From an uncultured Candidatus Competibacteraceae bacterium (GTDB lineage Bacteria > Pseudomonadota > Gammaproteobacteria > Competibacterales > Competibacteraceae), in the NCBI GenBank assembly GCA_937960715.1, contig CALGOO010000176.1:1-18875 (forward strand): a stretch of 18,875 nucleotides of DNA, read 5' to 3'. This document shows, piece after piece, positions 7,751-15,396 of the stretch. Made by a program: the position numbers and the translations under genes. How positions within the stretch are numbered: the first letter of the stretch is position 1; each line of letters begins with the position of its first letter. The notes under the pieces were generated by a model that saw nothing but the letters and a program-made list of their open reading frames with translations, had not been told where the DNA came from and searched no databases.

Positions 7751-10700
7751 GTGGATCGCCGGTCTCGTTCCGGCCCCGCCGCTGGCCGCCGCGCTGTGGA
7801 TCGGCGTGGCCATCCTGTTCGGTCAGGCCAGCGGCGAAGAACACGAGTGGCGGACCAGTCGGATCGCGCTGACCGCCATTTCCATCTCGTTCGTGGCCAC
7901 GCTCGCGCTGGTCGCCGCCCGGCTTGCCGGCGAATTGCCCGAACAGTTGACGCTCGGGCGCTGGCTGAGCAGCGGCGCCGTTCAGGTCGAGGTGAATTTT
8001 CTCGCCGACCCGCTCAGTCTGACGCTGACCACCCTGGCCGCCCTGTTGTGCCTGCTGGTCACCCGGTTTTCGGTGAACTACCTGCACCGGGAAGCCGGCT
8101 TTCATCGCTTCTTCATGATCCTGAGCCTGTTTTCCGCCGCGATGCCGTTGCTGGTCATGAGCGGCAACGCGGTGTTGACCTTCGTCGGTTGGGAGGTCGC
8201 CGGGCTGTGTTCCTACCTGCTGATCGCGTTTTTCCAGGACCGACCGGCGGCGGCGGCCAACGCCACCCGCGCGTTCGTCACCAACCGGATCGGCGACGCC
8301 GGTTTCCTGCTCGGCATCACCCTGACGTTTCACTGGCTGGGAAGCGCGGACTGGACGACGACGAACGCCGGGGCGGCAAGTCTAGGTTCCAATCAGGCCG
8401 GAATCCTGGCCGGTTGTTTCCTGCTGGCGGCGGTCGCCAAATCGGGGCAAATCCCGCTGGCGCCGTGGCTGGCACGGGCCATGGAAGGCCCCACGCCGTC
8501 GAGCGCCTTGTTCTACGGCGCGGTCATGGTCCACGCCGGCGTTTATCTCTTGTTGCGCCTGCAACCGCTGTTCGAGCAGTCACCGGCGGCCATGGCGGCG
8601 CTGGCGGTGATCGGGCTGGCGACGGCCTTGTACGGTTTCTGGGCGGGACTGGCGCAGACCGACATCAAGAGCGCCCTAATTTTCTCCACGACCGGCCAGC
8701 TTGGGTTGATGGTTCTTGCCTGCGGACTCGGCTTCTGGACACTGGCGTTGATTCACCTGTGTGGTCACGCCATCGTTCGCGGCTACCAGTTTCTCCGCGC
8801 GCCCTCGGTGTTGTACCCGCCGCCCGGCGCGCGCGTCCGGCCCGTACCCGCCTTTCTCGCGCGACGACACCGGGCCTACGCGGCGGCGTTGCAACGGTTC
8901 TGGCTGGAAGACGCGGCGGACTGGGCCGTGGTCCGGCCGGTGCGTCGGCTGGCCCGCGCCCTGAACCGCTTCGACACCGTCGCGGTGGATCGGGCGACCG
9001 GGCTGCCAGCCCCGGCGGTGAACGCCCTGTCGTCGCTGGCCCAGTGGGAGGAGCGCCAGGTTGGCGCCGGGCGGATTCTGGAGCGCGCGCCCAACGCGGC
9101 GGATCGGGATCCCGGCATTCTGGGTTGGATCACCGAGCGGATGGCGGCAGTGGTTCACGGGTTCGAAGAGCTGCTGGTCTTCCGAGCCGTGGGGCAGGGC
9201 ATCGTGGCCGCCAGTCGTCGGCTCGGCAACGGGCTGGGCCGGATCGAGCGCGGGTTGCGGCGGTCCTGGGCCTGGATGGCGGCGACGCTGGTGGTGCTCA
9301 TCGCGCTGGTGGGCCTGCGCGAAATCGTGCGCGCCGGCGAAAGCCCGGAAAGCGGACTGGCCGGTTTTCCACTACTGAGCCTGTTGCTCCTGACGCCACT
9401 GGTGGGAATGGTCGCGGCTTGGCGAATCCAGCGCATCCAAACGGCGCTGACGCTGGGTCTGGCGACGGCGGGTGTGGAATTGCTGTTGACGATAGCGACG
9501 TTGATCCGGTTCCACCCGCACGACCCCGCCGCCCAATTGGTCGAACGGTTCGAACCGTTGCCCTGGCTGAGCCTTCATCTCGGTGTTGACGGCCTCGGCG
9601 TGCTGTTCCTGCCGCTGACAGCGCTGCTGACGCTACTGATCCTGCTCTACGCCCAAACGATCCGGCGGGAGCGGCCGGGCGTGTTGGTGGCCGGCGTGCT
9701 GGCGCAGGAAGCGGCGCTGATGGGCATGTTCACCGCGCTGAATCTGATGCAGTTCTGGCTGTTCGCCCTGGCCGAGATCGTCCCGGTGGCGCTCCTGGTC
9801 TGGCGCTGGGGAACCAGCCCGGTGCGCGGGCGGGCGGCCTGGCGTTTGGCCCGCGACCTGTCGAGCGGCCTGGCGGCGCTGCTGGCCGGGATCGTGCTGC
9901 TGGGTTGGAATCACGTCGCCGCGACGGATGGCGGCTGGTCCTTCGAACTGTCCGCCCTACTCGCCACGCCCGCGTCGCCCGGTCTTCAGTCGTTAATCTT
10001 CGTGCTGGTGTTTGGCGGCCTGGCGGTGCGGCTGGCGCTGTTCCCGTTTCACGCCTGGCTGCCGGTCGTGGCCCAGCACGGTACGGTCGCGGTGGGCCTG
10101 GCGTTGCTGGCGGGCGTGAAGGTGGGGGTTTACGCGCTGCTCCGTTTCGCGTTCCCGTTGCTGCCCGCCGCCACTCAGCAATGGGCCGGCGCGGTGATCG
10201 TATTGGGACTGGCCGGCATGGGATACGGCGCGCTGCTCGCCCTGATGCAAAAGGATTTGCGCCGGCTGCTGGCCTTCGCCGTGGTCAGCCACACTGGCGC
10301 GCTCCTGGTCGGCCTGTTCACGCTGAATTTGCCGGGGTTGCAGGGGAGTCTGTTGCTGAGTCTGAATCTGGGCCTAGCCACGGCCGGGCTGTTCATGGTG
10401 GCGGGGCTGCTGCAACGTCGGCTGGGCGTGACCCGATTCTACCGTCTGGGCGGACTGTTCGACGCGGCGCCTCTGCTCGGATTGACCTTTCTGGTGGTGG
10501 TGCTGGGCAGCATCGCCATGCCGGGCACGCCCGGTTTCGAGGCCGCGCACCTGGCGCTGGAAGGCGTGCTCGAAACCTACGGCTGGGGCGTCGCCACGCT
10601 GGCCGCTTCCGGCAACGTGCTGGCGGCGGGTTACCTGCTATGGTCGTATCAGCGGATTTTCCTCACCCGCAATCCCCGCAGCACGACGCAACCCCTGATC

Positions 10701-10847
10701 GATTTGCGCAACCGGGAATTGATCATGGCCGCGCTGTTGTGCGCGGTGATGGTCAGCGTCGGCTTGTACGCTCATCCGTGGCTGGAAACGATCAGCGGGG
10801 CGGTGGAAAGCGTGGCGGGGCTGTTCGAGGCAGGAAGCGAACACTAA
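7743..10847 (+). CDS. dabB: NuoL-NuoM fusion membrane subunit in DabB position
   Basis: A 1034-residue membrane protein made of two antiporter-like halves. Residues about 1-350 match NuoL/DabB: Glu151 in GWEVAGLCSYLLI, Lys233 in AAVAKSGQIPLAPWLARAM, His264 in VMVHAGVYLLLR and Lys309 in TDIKSALIFSTTGQLG. After HLCGHAIVRGYQF the half stops resembling NuoL. A charged stretch (about 360-510) follows, and only its part FWLEDAADWAVVRPVRRLAR recalls a NuoL C-terminus. Helices 12-14 appear missing. Residues about 540-1034 match NuoM, with Glu678 and Lys793, but Arg763 replaces the usual Lys (AVRLALFPFHAWLP) and the late Glu is displaced (PGTPGFEAAH). The ATG overlaps the end of dabA by 8 nt with GGAGG 8 nt before it. 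Role: ion-conducting partner of DabA (family knowledge plus context). Confidence 0.88.
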   Translation: MFEWIAGLVPAPPLAAALWIGVAILFGQASGEEHEWRTSRIALTAISISFVATLALVAARLAGELPEQLTLGRWLSSGAVQVEVNFLADPLSLTLTTLAALLCLLVTRFSVNYLHREAGFHRFFMILSLFSAAMPLLVMSGNAVLTFVGWEVAGLCSYLLIAFFQDRPAAAANATRAFVTNRIGDAGFLLGITLTFHWLGSADWTTTNAGAASLGSNQAGILAGCFLLAAVAKSGQIPLAPWLARAMEGPTPSSALFYGAVMVHAGVYLLLRLQPLFEQSPAAMAALAVIGLATALYGFWAGLAQTDIKSALIFSTTGQLGLMVLACGLGFWTLALIHLCGHAIVRGYQFLRAPSVLYPPPGARVRPVPAFLARRHRAYAAALQRFWLEDAADWAVVRPVRRLARALNRFDTVAVDRATGLPAPAVNALSSLAQWEERQVGAGRILERAPNAADRDPGILGWITERMAAVVHGFEELLVFRAVGQGIVAASRRLGNGLGRIERGLRRSWAWMAATLVVLIALVGLREIVRAGESPESGLAGFPLLSLLLLTPLVGMVAAWRIQRIQTALTLGLATAGVELLLTIATLIRFHPHDPAAQLVERFEPLPWLSLHLGVDGLGVLFLPLTALLTLLILLYAQTIRRERPGVLVAGVLAQEAALMGMFTALNLMQFWLFALAEIVPVALLVWRWGTSPVRGRAAWRLARDLSSGLAALLAGIVLLGWNHVAATDGGWSFELSALLATPASPGLQSLIFVLVFGGLAVRLALFPFHAWLPVVAQHGTVAVGLALLAGVKVGVYALLRFAFPLLPAATQQWAGAVIVLGLAGMGYGALLALMQKDLRRLLAFAVVSHTGALLVGLFTLNLPGLQGSLLLSLNLGLATAGLFMVAGLLQRRLGVTRFYRLGGLFDAAPLLGLTFLVVVLGSIAMPGTPGFEAAHLALEGVLETYGWGVATLAASGNVLAAGYLLWSYQRIFLTRNPRSTTQPLIDLRNRELIMAALLCAVMVSVGLYAHPWLETISGAVESVAGLFEAGSEH

Positions 10848-10851
10848 CCCT

Positions 10852-10879
10852 TTGATCCTTCATCGTCGATGGAGATAAA
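10852..10879 (+). promoter_or_regulatory. Candidate promoter of the inserted cassette
   Basis: TTGATC (10852-10857) and GATAAA (10874-10879) are separated by 16 bp and each matches the sigma-70 consensus at four of six positions. The spacer is filled by an imperfect inverted repeat centred on CATCG-T-CGATG (10858-10874), which could be an operator. It starts 4 nt after the DabB stop codon and precedes the GTG of the PIN gene by 21 nt. This is weak evidence, but it sits where an acquired cassette would need a promoter. Confidence 0.3.
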
Positions 10880-10900
10880 ACTTCCGGCAAGGATAAAAGC

Positions 10901-11563
10901 GTGAAGATGAACTATGTCTTGGTTGACTACGAGAACGTCCAGGTAAAATCCATCGCATTCTTGAAGGGCGAGAATTTTCGAGTACGGGTATTCCTCGGGC
11001 CGAATAACACCAAGCTGCCCGTCGAGCTTGTATTGGCTATGCAAGAACTTGGAGAAAAAGCCGAATACATTGTTTTGGAAACCTCTGGGCGAAATGCTCT
11101 TGATTTTCACATTGCCTATTATCTTGGCGCATTGGCGTCGGTTGAGCCTTTGGGATTCTTCCACATCATTTCAAAAGATACTGGCTTCGATCCACTGATT
11201 CAGCACCTCAAGAGCAAAAAAATCTTCGCTGCGCGGTCGGCGTCTATTGAAGAAATGCCCTGTTTCAAAGCGCCTCCATCTGCCATACCGCAGACAAAAA
11301 CCACAACTGAACAGAAGCTGAATGCCGTGCAAATCAAGCCAACCAAAGAAGAACTGATCAAAGTGGCTGTGGATGATCTTATCAAACGCAAGGCATCAAA
11401 GCCCCGTACTCCCAAGACATTGTGGAGCACTATTCATGCGAGATGCGGTAAGGATATTCCATCAAGCGATATCGATGCAGTCTACGAAGCACTTGTAGAA
11501 CAAGGATATGTGAAAGTCGAAGGCACAAGGATCACCTATGCGTTGCCATCGGCAAAACCCTAA
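10901..11563 (+). CDS. PIN/NYN-like domain protein with C-terminal winged-helix-like region
   Basis: A 220-residue protein whose N-terminal 115 residues look like a PIN-like ribonuclease fold of the NYN type. Acidic residues occur at the expected places: NYVLVDYENVQ (Asp9, Glu11), NALDFHIAYYLG (Asp68) and IISKDTGFDPLIQHL (Asp93, Asp97). A linker of about 30 residues leads to a basic region and then TLWSTIHARCGKDIPSSDID with YEALVEQGYVKVEG, which reads like a winged helix for nucleic-acid binding. Such proteins are often RNases and occur in defence neighbourhoods. The start is GTG at 10901, chosen because AAGGA stands 7 nt upstream; ATG at 10907 is the alternative. Its G+C is lower than the flanking DAB genes and it begins 53 nt after the dabB stop. 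Confidence 0.8.
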   Translation: MKMNYVLVDYENVQVKSIAFLKGENFRVRVFLGPNNTKLPVELVLAMQELGEKAEYIVLETSGRNALDFHIAYYLGALASVEPLGFFHIISKDTGFDPLIQHLKSKKIFAARSASIEEMPCFKAPPSAIPQTKTTTEQKLNAVQIKPTKEELIKVAVDDLIKRKASKPRTPKTLWSTIHARCGKDIPSSDIDAVYEALVEQGYVKVEGTRITYALPSAKP

Positions 11564-11612
11564 TTATTTCTTGCGCCAAACCCAGGGTAATTCAGTGGTT
11601 CCTGAGGAACGT

Positions 11613-12056
11613 GTGGATATTCGCGTCGCTTCCACGGAAACCGAAATAAGAGTCTGCTTTCCCACGTTACATGAATTGAGACCGCACCTTTCCGAACATG
11701 AATTCGTGGCGCGGGTTCAACGCCAAATGAAGAATCATGGCTATGTTCTCGTATACGCCACCTCGTATGATCAAGTAGTCGCCGTGGCGGGTTATCGTAT
11801 CGCCGAATTCCTGGCATGGGGACGAATTTTTTATGTGGACGACCTTATCAGTCGAAGCGCGTTCCGCAAGCGTGGTTATGGCGGAATGCTGCTCGACTGG
11901 CTCCTGGAAAAAGCGCGGGAATTATCCTGCGACCAATTTCATCTCGACTCAGGTGTAACCCGACACGACGCCCATCGGCTTTACCTGAGCCGGAAACTGC
12001 AAATCAGCTCTCACCACTTTTCCAAGGAGCTGCAAGCGGTGAAAAATCCTGACTGA
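11613..12056 (+). CDS. GNAT-family N-acetyltransferase
   Basis: A 147-residue protein of the GNAT fold. The acetyl-CoA-binding motif is seen in VDDLISRSAFRKRGYGGMLL with the RxxGxG-type loop RKRGYGG, followed by a helix LLDWLLEKARE. The strand FHLDSGVTRHDAHRLYLSRK matches the motif B region. The substrate is unknown. The start GTG at 11613 gives VDIRVASTETEI and has GAGG 5 nt upstream; the frame is open upstream to an ATG at 11538 that would overlap the PIN gene by 26 nt and add residues unlike GNAT. It lies between the PIN gene and the methyltransferase and shares their lower G+C. No small antitoxin-like gene adjoins it, so a GNAT toxin-antitoxin pair is not supported. Confidence 0.8.
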   Translation: MDIRVASTETEIRVCFPTLHELRPHLSEHEFVARVQRQMKNHGYVLVYATSYDQVVAVAGYRIAEFLAWGRIFYVDDLISRSAFRKRGYGGMLLDWLLEKARELSCDQFHLDSGVTRHDAHRLYLSRKLQISSHHFSKELQAVKNPD

Positions 12057-12091
12057 CAAGCCGAATAAGCCGAAAGAGTCAAACGAGCGTT

Positions 12092-13018
12092 ATGAAAAAT
12101 ATCCCTCATCCAATTCAATACCAAGGCAGTAAACGCAATCTGGCTCCAGTCATCTTGCGATACGCGCCAAAGGGTATCGAGCGGCTCATTGAACCCTTTG
12201 CGGGTTCCGCCGCAATCAGCATTGCCGCCGCTGCCCATCAGGTAGCAAAATCCTATGTGATCAATGATCTGAACAAGCCACTTATGGAGTTACTGCGGTT
12301 GATCGTGGAAAACCCTGATGAGATTGCTTCGTTCTACGAGGCTATCTGGAAAGCACAGCATCCAGATTCCATCAATCATTACTATAAGGTCCGCGAGGAA
12401 TTCAACCGCACCCAAGACCCCCGGCTTTTTCTCTACTTGCTTGCCCGATGCGTCAAGGGTGCGGTGCGCTATAACGCTTATGGTTTTTTTAACCAGAGTC
12501 CAGACAAGCGGCGGCGCGGCACTCGACCGGAAACCATGCGCTCTAATATCCTTGGCGTTTCACGGCTGCTCAAAGGCAAGACTGATTTTTCATCGCTCGA
12601 TTATACGGCCATTTTAGCCAGAGCGGAAACAGGCGACCTGGTTTACATGGATCCTCCTTATCAGGGTGTATGCGGCGATAGAGACTCCAGGTATCTGTCT
12701 GGAATTTCCCATGGGGATTTCGTTCATGCACTTGAACTACTTAATGCGCGTGGAACTTCTTATATAGTCAGTTATGATGGGCGCAGAGGCGATAAAACAT
12801 TTGGAGATTTATTACCTCTGCCTCTTGGATTAACCCATGTTGAACTCAAGGCCGGGCGGTCCAGTCAGGCGACATTGCTTGGGCGCGATGAAATCACATA
12901 TGAATCCCTATATCTTTCGCAGTCGCTGACCAAAAAGCTCACACATAAACCGGCTCACCATCATCGCCCTCACGAACAACAGCATACATTGCTGGAGCCT
13001 GGGATCTATTATGTCTAA
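12092..13018 (+). CDS. D12-class DNA adenine-N6 methyltransferase
   Basis: A 308-residue methyltransferase of the Dam/D12 class (alpha order of motifs), using S-adenosylmethionine to methylate adenine in DNA. Motif X is HPIQYQGSKRNL (residues 6-17), motif I is LIEPFAGSAAIS (32-43) with Asp59 in the next strand (VINDLNKPL), and catalytic motif IV is DLVYMDPPYQG with DPPY at 187-190. The HNH endonuclease gene overlaps its end by 8 nt (13011-13018), the usual tight link of a type II restriction-modification pair. The recognition sequence cannot be deduced. It is not the housekeeping Dam: the context is a restriction cassette and base composition is lower than the neighbours. The ribosome binding site is weak. 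The C-terminal tail is His-rich (HKPAHHHRPHEQQH). Confidence 0.9.
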   Translation: MKNIPHPIQYQGSKRNLAPVILRYAPKGIERLIEPFAGSAAISIAAAAHQVAKSYVINDLNKPLMELLRLIVENPDEIASFYEAIWKAQHPDSINHYYKVREEFNRTQDPRLFLYLLARCVKGAVRYNAYGFFNQSPDKRRRGTRPETMRSNILGVSRLLKGKTDFSSLDYTAILARAETGDLVYMDPPYQGVCGDRDSRYLSGISHGDFVHALELLNARGTSYIVSYDGRRGDKTFGDLLPLPLGLTHVELKAGRSSQATLLGRDEITYESLYLSQSLTKKLTHKPAHHHRPHEQQHTLLEPGIYYV

Positions 13019-13823
13019 AATTCCATTTGGATTCATTGAATTATGCCATTCAATCACTGCAAAACGCCCCAAGACCGTGATTGAACACATCATGGAATAT
13101 GGATTTATCACTATGGAAGACTTGAAAGAAAAATATGGCTACAACCACCCTCCGCGAGCAGTCCGCGATGTGCGGGAACATGGTATTCCGATTGAAACCT
13201 TTCGCGTTACAGGCTCGGATGGACGGAAAATTGCTGCCTACCGGTTTGGCGCCGCAAGCGCCAAGCGCTTCAAGAAATTATCGGGTCGAACGGGACTTTC
13301 CAGGAAAATCAAGGATGCGCTGATCGAAAAATATGGATGCAAATGCTTTATCTACCTTGAACAAGTAGACGAGCGAGATTTGCAAATTGACCATCGCATC
13401 CCTTACGAAGTCGGAGGCGATGGCGAGGACGACGAACTCCGTCCAGAAAATTTCATGCTGCTGTCCGGTTCGGCAAACCGAGCAAAGTCGTGGTCCTGCG
13501 AGCATTGCGAGAACTGGAGCAATACCAGGGACAGGACAATCTGTTTAACCTGCTACTGGGCATATCCAGAAAATTATTCTCATATTGCCATGCGTCAAAT
13601 TCGCCGGCTTGATCTGATCTGGCAGGGCGAAGAAGTCGAAACCTACGAGAAGCTAAAAGCTGAAGCGGCGTCCCTCGATAAGGAAATCCCATTGTTTGTC
13701 AAGGAAATTCTCGACAAGGAGATGCGTCGCAAGGAAAGCCTTAGCACCCGTCCTTGTCAGCTCTTTCCAGCAGGCGAGGAAGGCAAACCGCCAAGCACTC
13801 GGACAACTGGCGATGAACCCTGA
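13011..13823 (+). CDS. HNH-type restriction endonuclease, probable partner of the D12 methyltransferase
   Basis: A 270-residue protein with three parts. Residues about 18-80 form a winged-helix-like region (KTVIEHIMEYGFITMEDLKEK ending in AAYRFG). Residues 105-160 form an HNH domain: the DH of LQIDHRIPYEVGGD (127-128) and Asn147 in ELRPENFMLL are the expected catalytic residues. A four-Cys zinc ribbon follows (CEHC at 163-166, CLTC at 178-181). The first knuckle of the HNH has only CFIY where many HNH domains have a second Cys. It likely cleaves unmethylated DNA at the site protected by the methyltransferase (inference). The tail after about residue 245 (TRPCQLFPAGEEGKPPSTR) is low in structure and runs 11 nt into the next gene, so it may be host sequence read in a new frame. 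Confidence 0.85.
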   Translation: MSKIPFGFIELCHSITAKRPKTVIEHIMEYGFITMEDLKEKYGYNHPPRAVRDVREHGIPIETFRVTGSDGRKIAAYRFGAASAKRFKKLSGRTGLSRKIKDALIEKYGCKCFIYLEQVDERDLQIDHRIPYEVGGDGEDDELRPENFMLLSGSANRAKSWSCEHCENWSNTRDRTICLTCYWAYPENYSHIAMRQIRRLDLIWQGEEVETYEKLKAEAASLDKEIPLFVKEILDKEMRRKESLSTRPCQLFPAGEEGKPPSTRTTGDEP

Positions 13824-15396
13824 ATCCCTGCCCGCTGCCGACTCCTTCGGCTTTCCCATCCTGAGCCTGCTGATTTTCTTGCCGCTGGCCTGGGCGTTAC
13901 TGCTGCCGTTCCTGCCGGAAGGTCGCGCCGCGCGGGTCGTGGCGCTGACCGGGGCCGTGCTGGAATTGATCCTGGCGCTGGTGATGCTAGCGGCCCTGAA
14001 CCCGAACAACGCCGGAATGCAACTGGTGGAACGAGCCCCCTGGATTCCCAGCCTGAACGTTCAATACCTGCTGGGCATCGACGGCATCGCCGCCCTGTTC
14101 CCGCCGCTGACGGCGTTGCTGTTCTGCGGCGTCATCCTGGCGTCGTGGACCTCCATCCAGTTCATGCCCCGCCTGTATTTCGCCCTGCTGCTGGCGCTGG
14201 AGAGCTGCACCATCGGCGTGTTTTGCGCCCTGGACCTGGTGCTGTTCTTCCTGTTCTGGGAACTGACCCTGATCCCGATCTATTTCCTGATCAGCCTGTG
14301 GGGCATCGGACCGGAACGGCGCTTCGCCGCGACCAAATACACCCTGTTCATGCTGGCCGGCGGGATTCCGCTGCTGTTCGCCATCGTGCTGCTGGGTCTG
14401 GGTCACGCCAGCGCCGTGGGCGCTTCCGCGCCGGGCGGACTGACGTTCGATTACCGGGTCCTGCTTGAACACCCCCTCCCCGCCTCGGCGCAGACATCGG
14501 TCTTCCTGCTGCTGTTTTTCGGCTTCGCCGTCAAGGCTCCGTTGTTCCCGTTCCACACCTGGCTGCCCACCGTGCTGCGCGAGGGGCCGACAGGACTGAG
14601 CGCGCTGCTGGTGGGCCTCAAGCTCGGCGCTTTCGGCATTCTGCGTTTTGCCGTCCCGCTGGCCCCAGGAGCCGCGCACGACCACGGATGGCTCCTGATG
14701 AGCCTGGGAGGATTTGGCGCGCTCTACGGGGCTCTGGTGGCGCTACAGCAGGCCAATCTGCGCAAGGTGTTGGCCTTTTCCAGCGTGAGCCACGTCGGAC
14801 TGGTCATCGTCGGCATCGGAACCCTGAATCTCCAGGGCGTGCAGGGCGCGGTATTCCAACTGGCGAACTTCGGGATCATCGCTGGTGGCCTGTTCCTGAT
14901 CGCCGGCTTCCTGCACCACCGGCTGGGTTCGACCGACCTGGCCAGCCTGGGCGGATTGGCCCGGCCGCTGCCCCGGCTGACAGCCTTCTTCCTGCTTCTC
15001 GGCATGGCCTCCATCGGGCTGCCCGGCACCAGTGGTTTCGCCGCCGAGTTGCTGATCCTGATGGGCGCCTGGCAAGCGCATCCCGGCCTGGCGCTGGTTG
15101 CCGTCGGCGGCGCGGTGCTGGGCGCCGCTTATTTCCTCGGCTTTTTCCAGCGGGCGTTCCTGGGGCCGGTGACCGATCCGGCGGTGGCGACAGCGATGGA
15201 TTTGCGGCCGCGCGAGGTGCTGATCGCGGGGGTCATGGCGCTGTTGACGTTGGCGGGCGGTCTGTTTCCCAACGGCGTGCAGGGAATCACGGCCAGCGCG
15301 GCGAACGCCTGGGTCGCGCGGCTGGCGGCGGATCGAGCCGCGCCGCCGGCGCTGGCCCGCGTCGAGACTCAAGGCTCCGGCGTTCCCACTCCCTGA
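13813..15396 (+). CDS. NuoM-like antiporter-like subunit (second separate copy, after the inserted cassette)
   Basis: A 527-residue membrane protein of the NuoM/Mrp family with all main charged residues: Glu150 in FFLFWELTLIPIYFLI, Lys241 in FAVKAPLFPFHTWLP, Lys270 in VGLKLGAFGILR and Glu412 in GFAAELLILMG. The usual His in the late helix is Phe (QLANFGIIAGG). Its high G+C and family tie it to the DAB-like genes at 2873-10847, from which it is separated by 2965 bp of foreign-looking genes. The ATG at 13813 overlaps the HNH gene by 11 nt and no ribosome binding site stands at normal distance (GAGGAAGG is about 28 nt away), so translation may depend on coupling to the upstream gene. An in-frame upstream extension to 13696 exists but is not NuoM-like. 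Confidence 0.88.
   Translation: MNPESLPAADSFGFPILSLLIFLPLAWALLLPFLPEGRAARVVALTGAVLELILALVMLAALNPNNAGMQLVERAPWIPSLNVQYLLGIDGIAALFPPLTALLFCGVILASWTSIQFMPRLYFALLLALESCTIGVFCALDLVLFFLFWELTLIPIYFLISLWGIGPERRFAATKYTLFMLAGGIPLLFAIVLLGLGHASAVGASAPGGLTFDYRVLLEHPLPASAQTSVFLLLFFGFAVKAPLFPFHTWLPTVLREGPTGLSALLVGLKLGAFGILRFAVPLAPGAAHDHGWLLMSLGGFGALYGALVALQQANLRKVLAFSSVSHVGLVIVGIGTLNLQGVQGAVFQLANFGIIAGGLFLIAGFLHHRLGSTDLASLGGLARPLPRLTAFFLLLGMASIGLPGTSGFAAELLILMGAWQAHPGLALVAVGGAVLGAAYFLGFFQRAFLGPVTDPAVATAMDLRPREVLIAGVMALLTLAGGLFPNGVQGITASAANAWVARLAADRAAPPALARVETQGSGVPTP

Noticed and set aside
11613..12056. GNAT gene as toxin of a toxin-antitoxin pair
   Set aside because: No small DNA-binding antitoxin gene precedes or overlaps it; its neighbours are a PIN-like protein and a methyltransferase.
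10846..13821. AACCCT at 10846-10851 and again at 13816-13821 as target-site duplication of the cassette
   Set aside because: Six bases are easily shared by chance, and joining at this repeat would remove the start codon of the NuoM-like gene. No terminal inverted repeats or transposase were seen.
2873..15396. Part of a respiratory complex I operon
   Set aside because: No NuoA-K, NuoN or peripheral-arm genes are present and the central gene is DabA, so a DAB-type system fits better.
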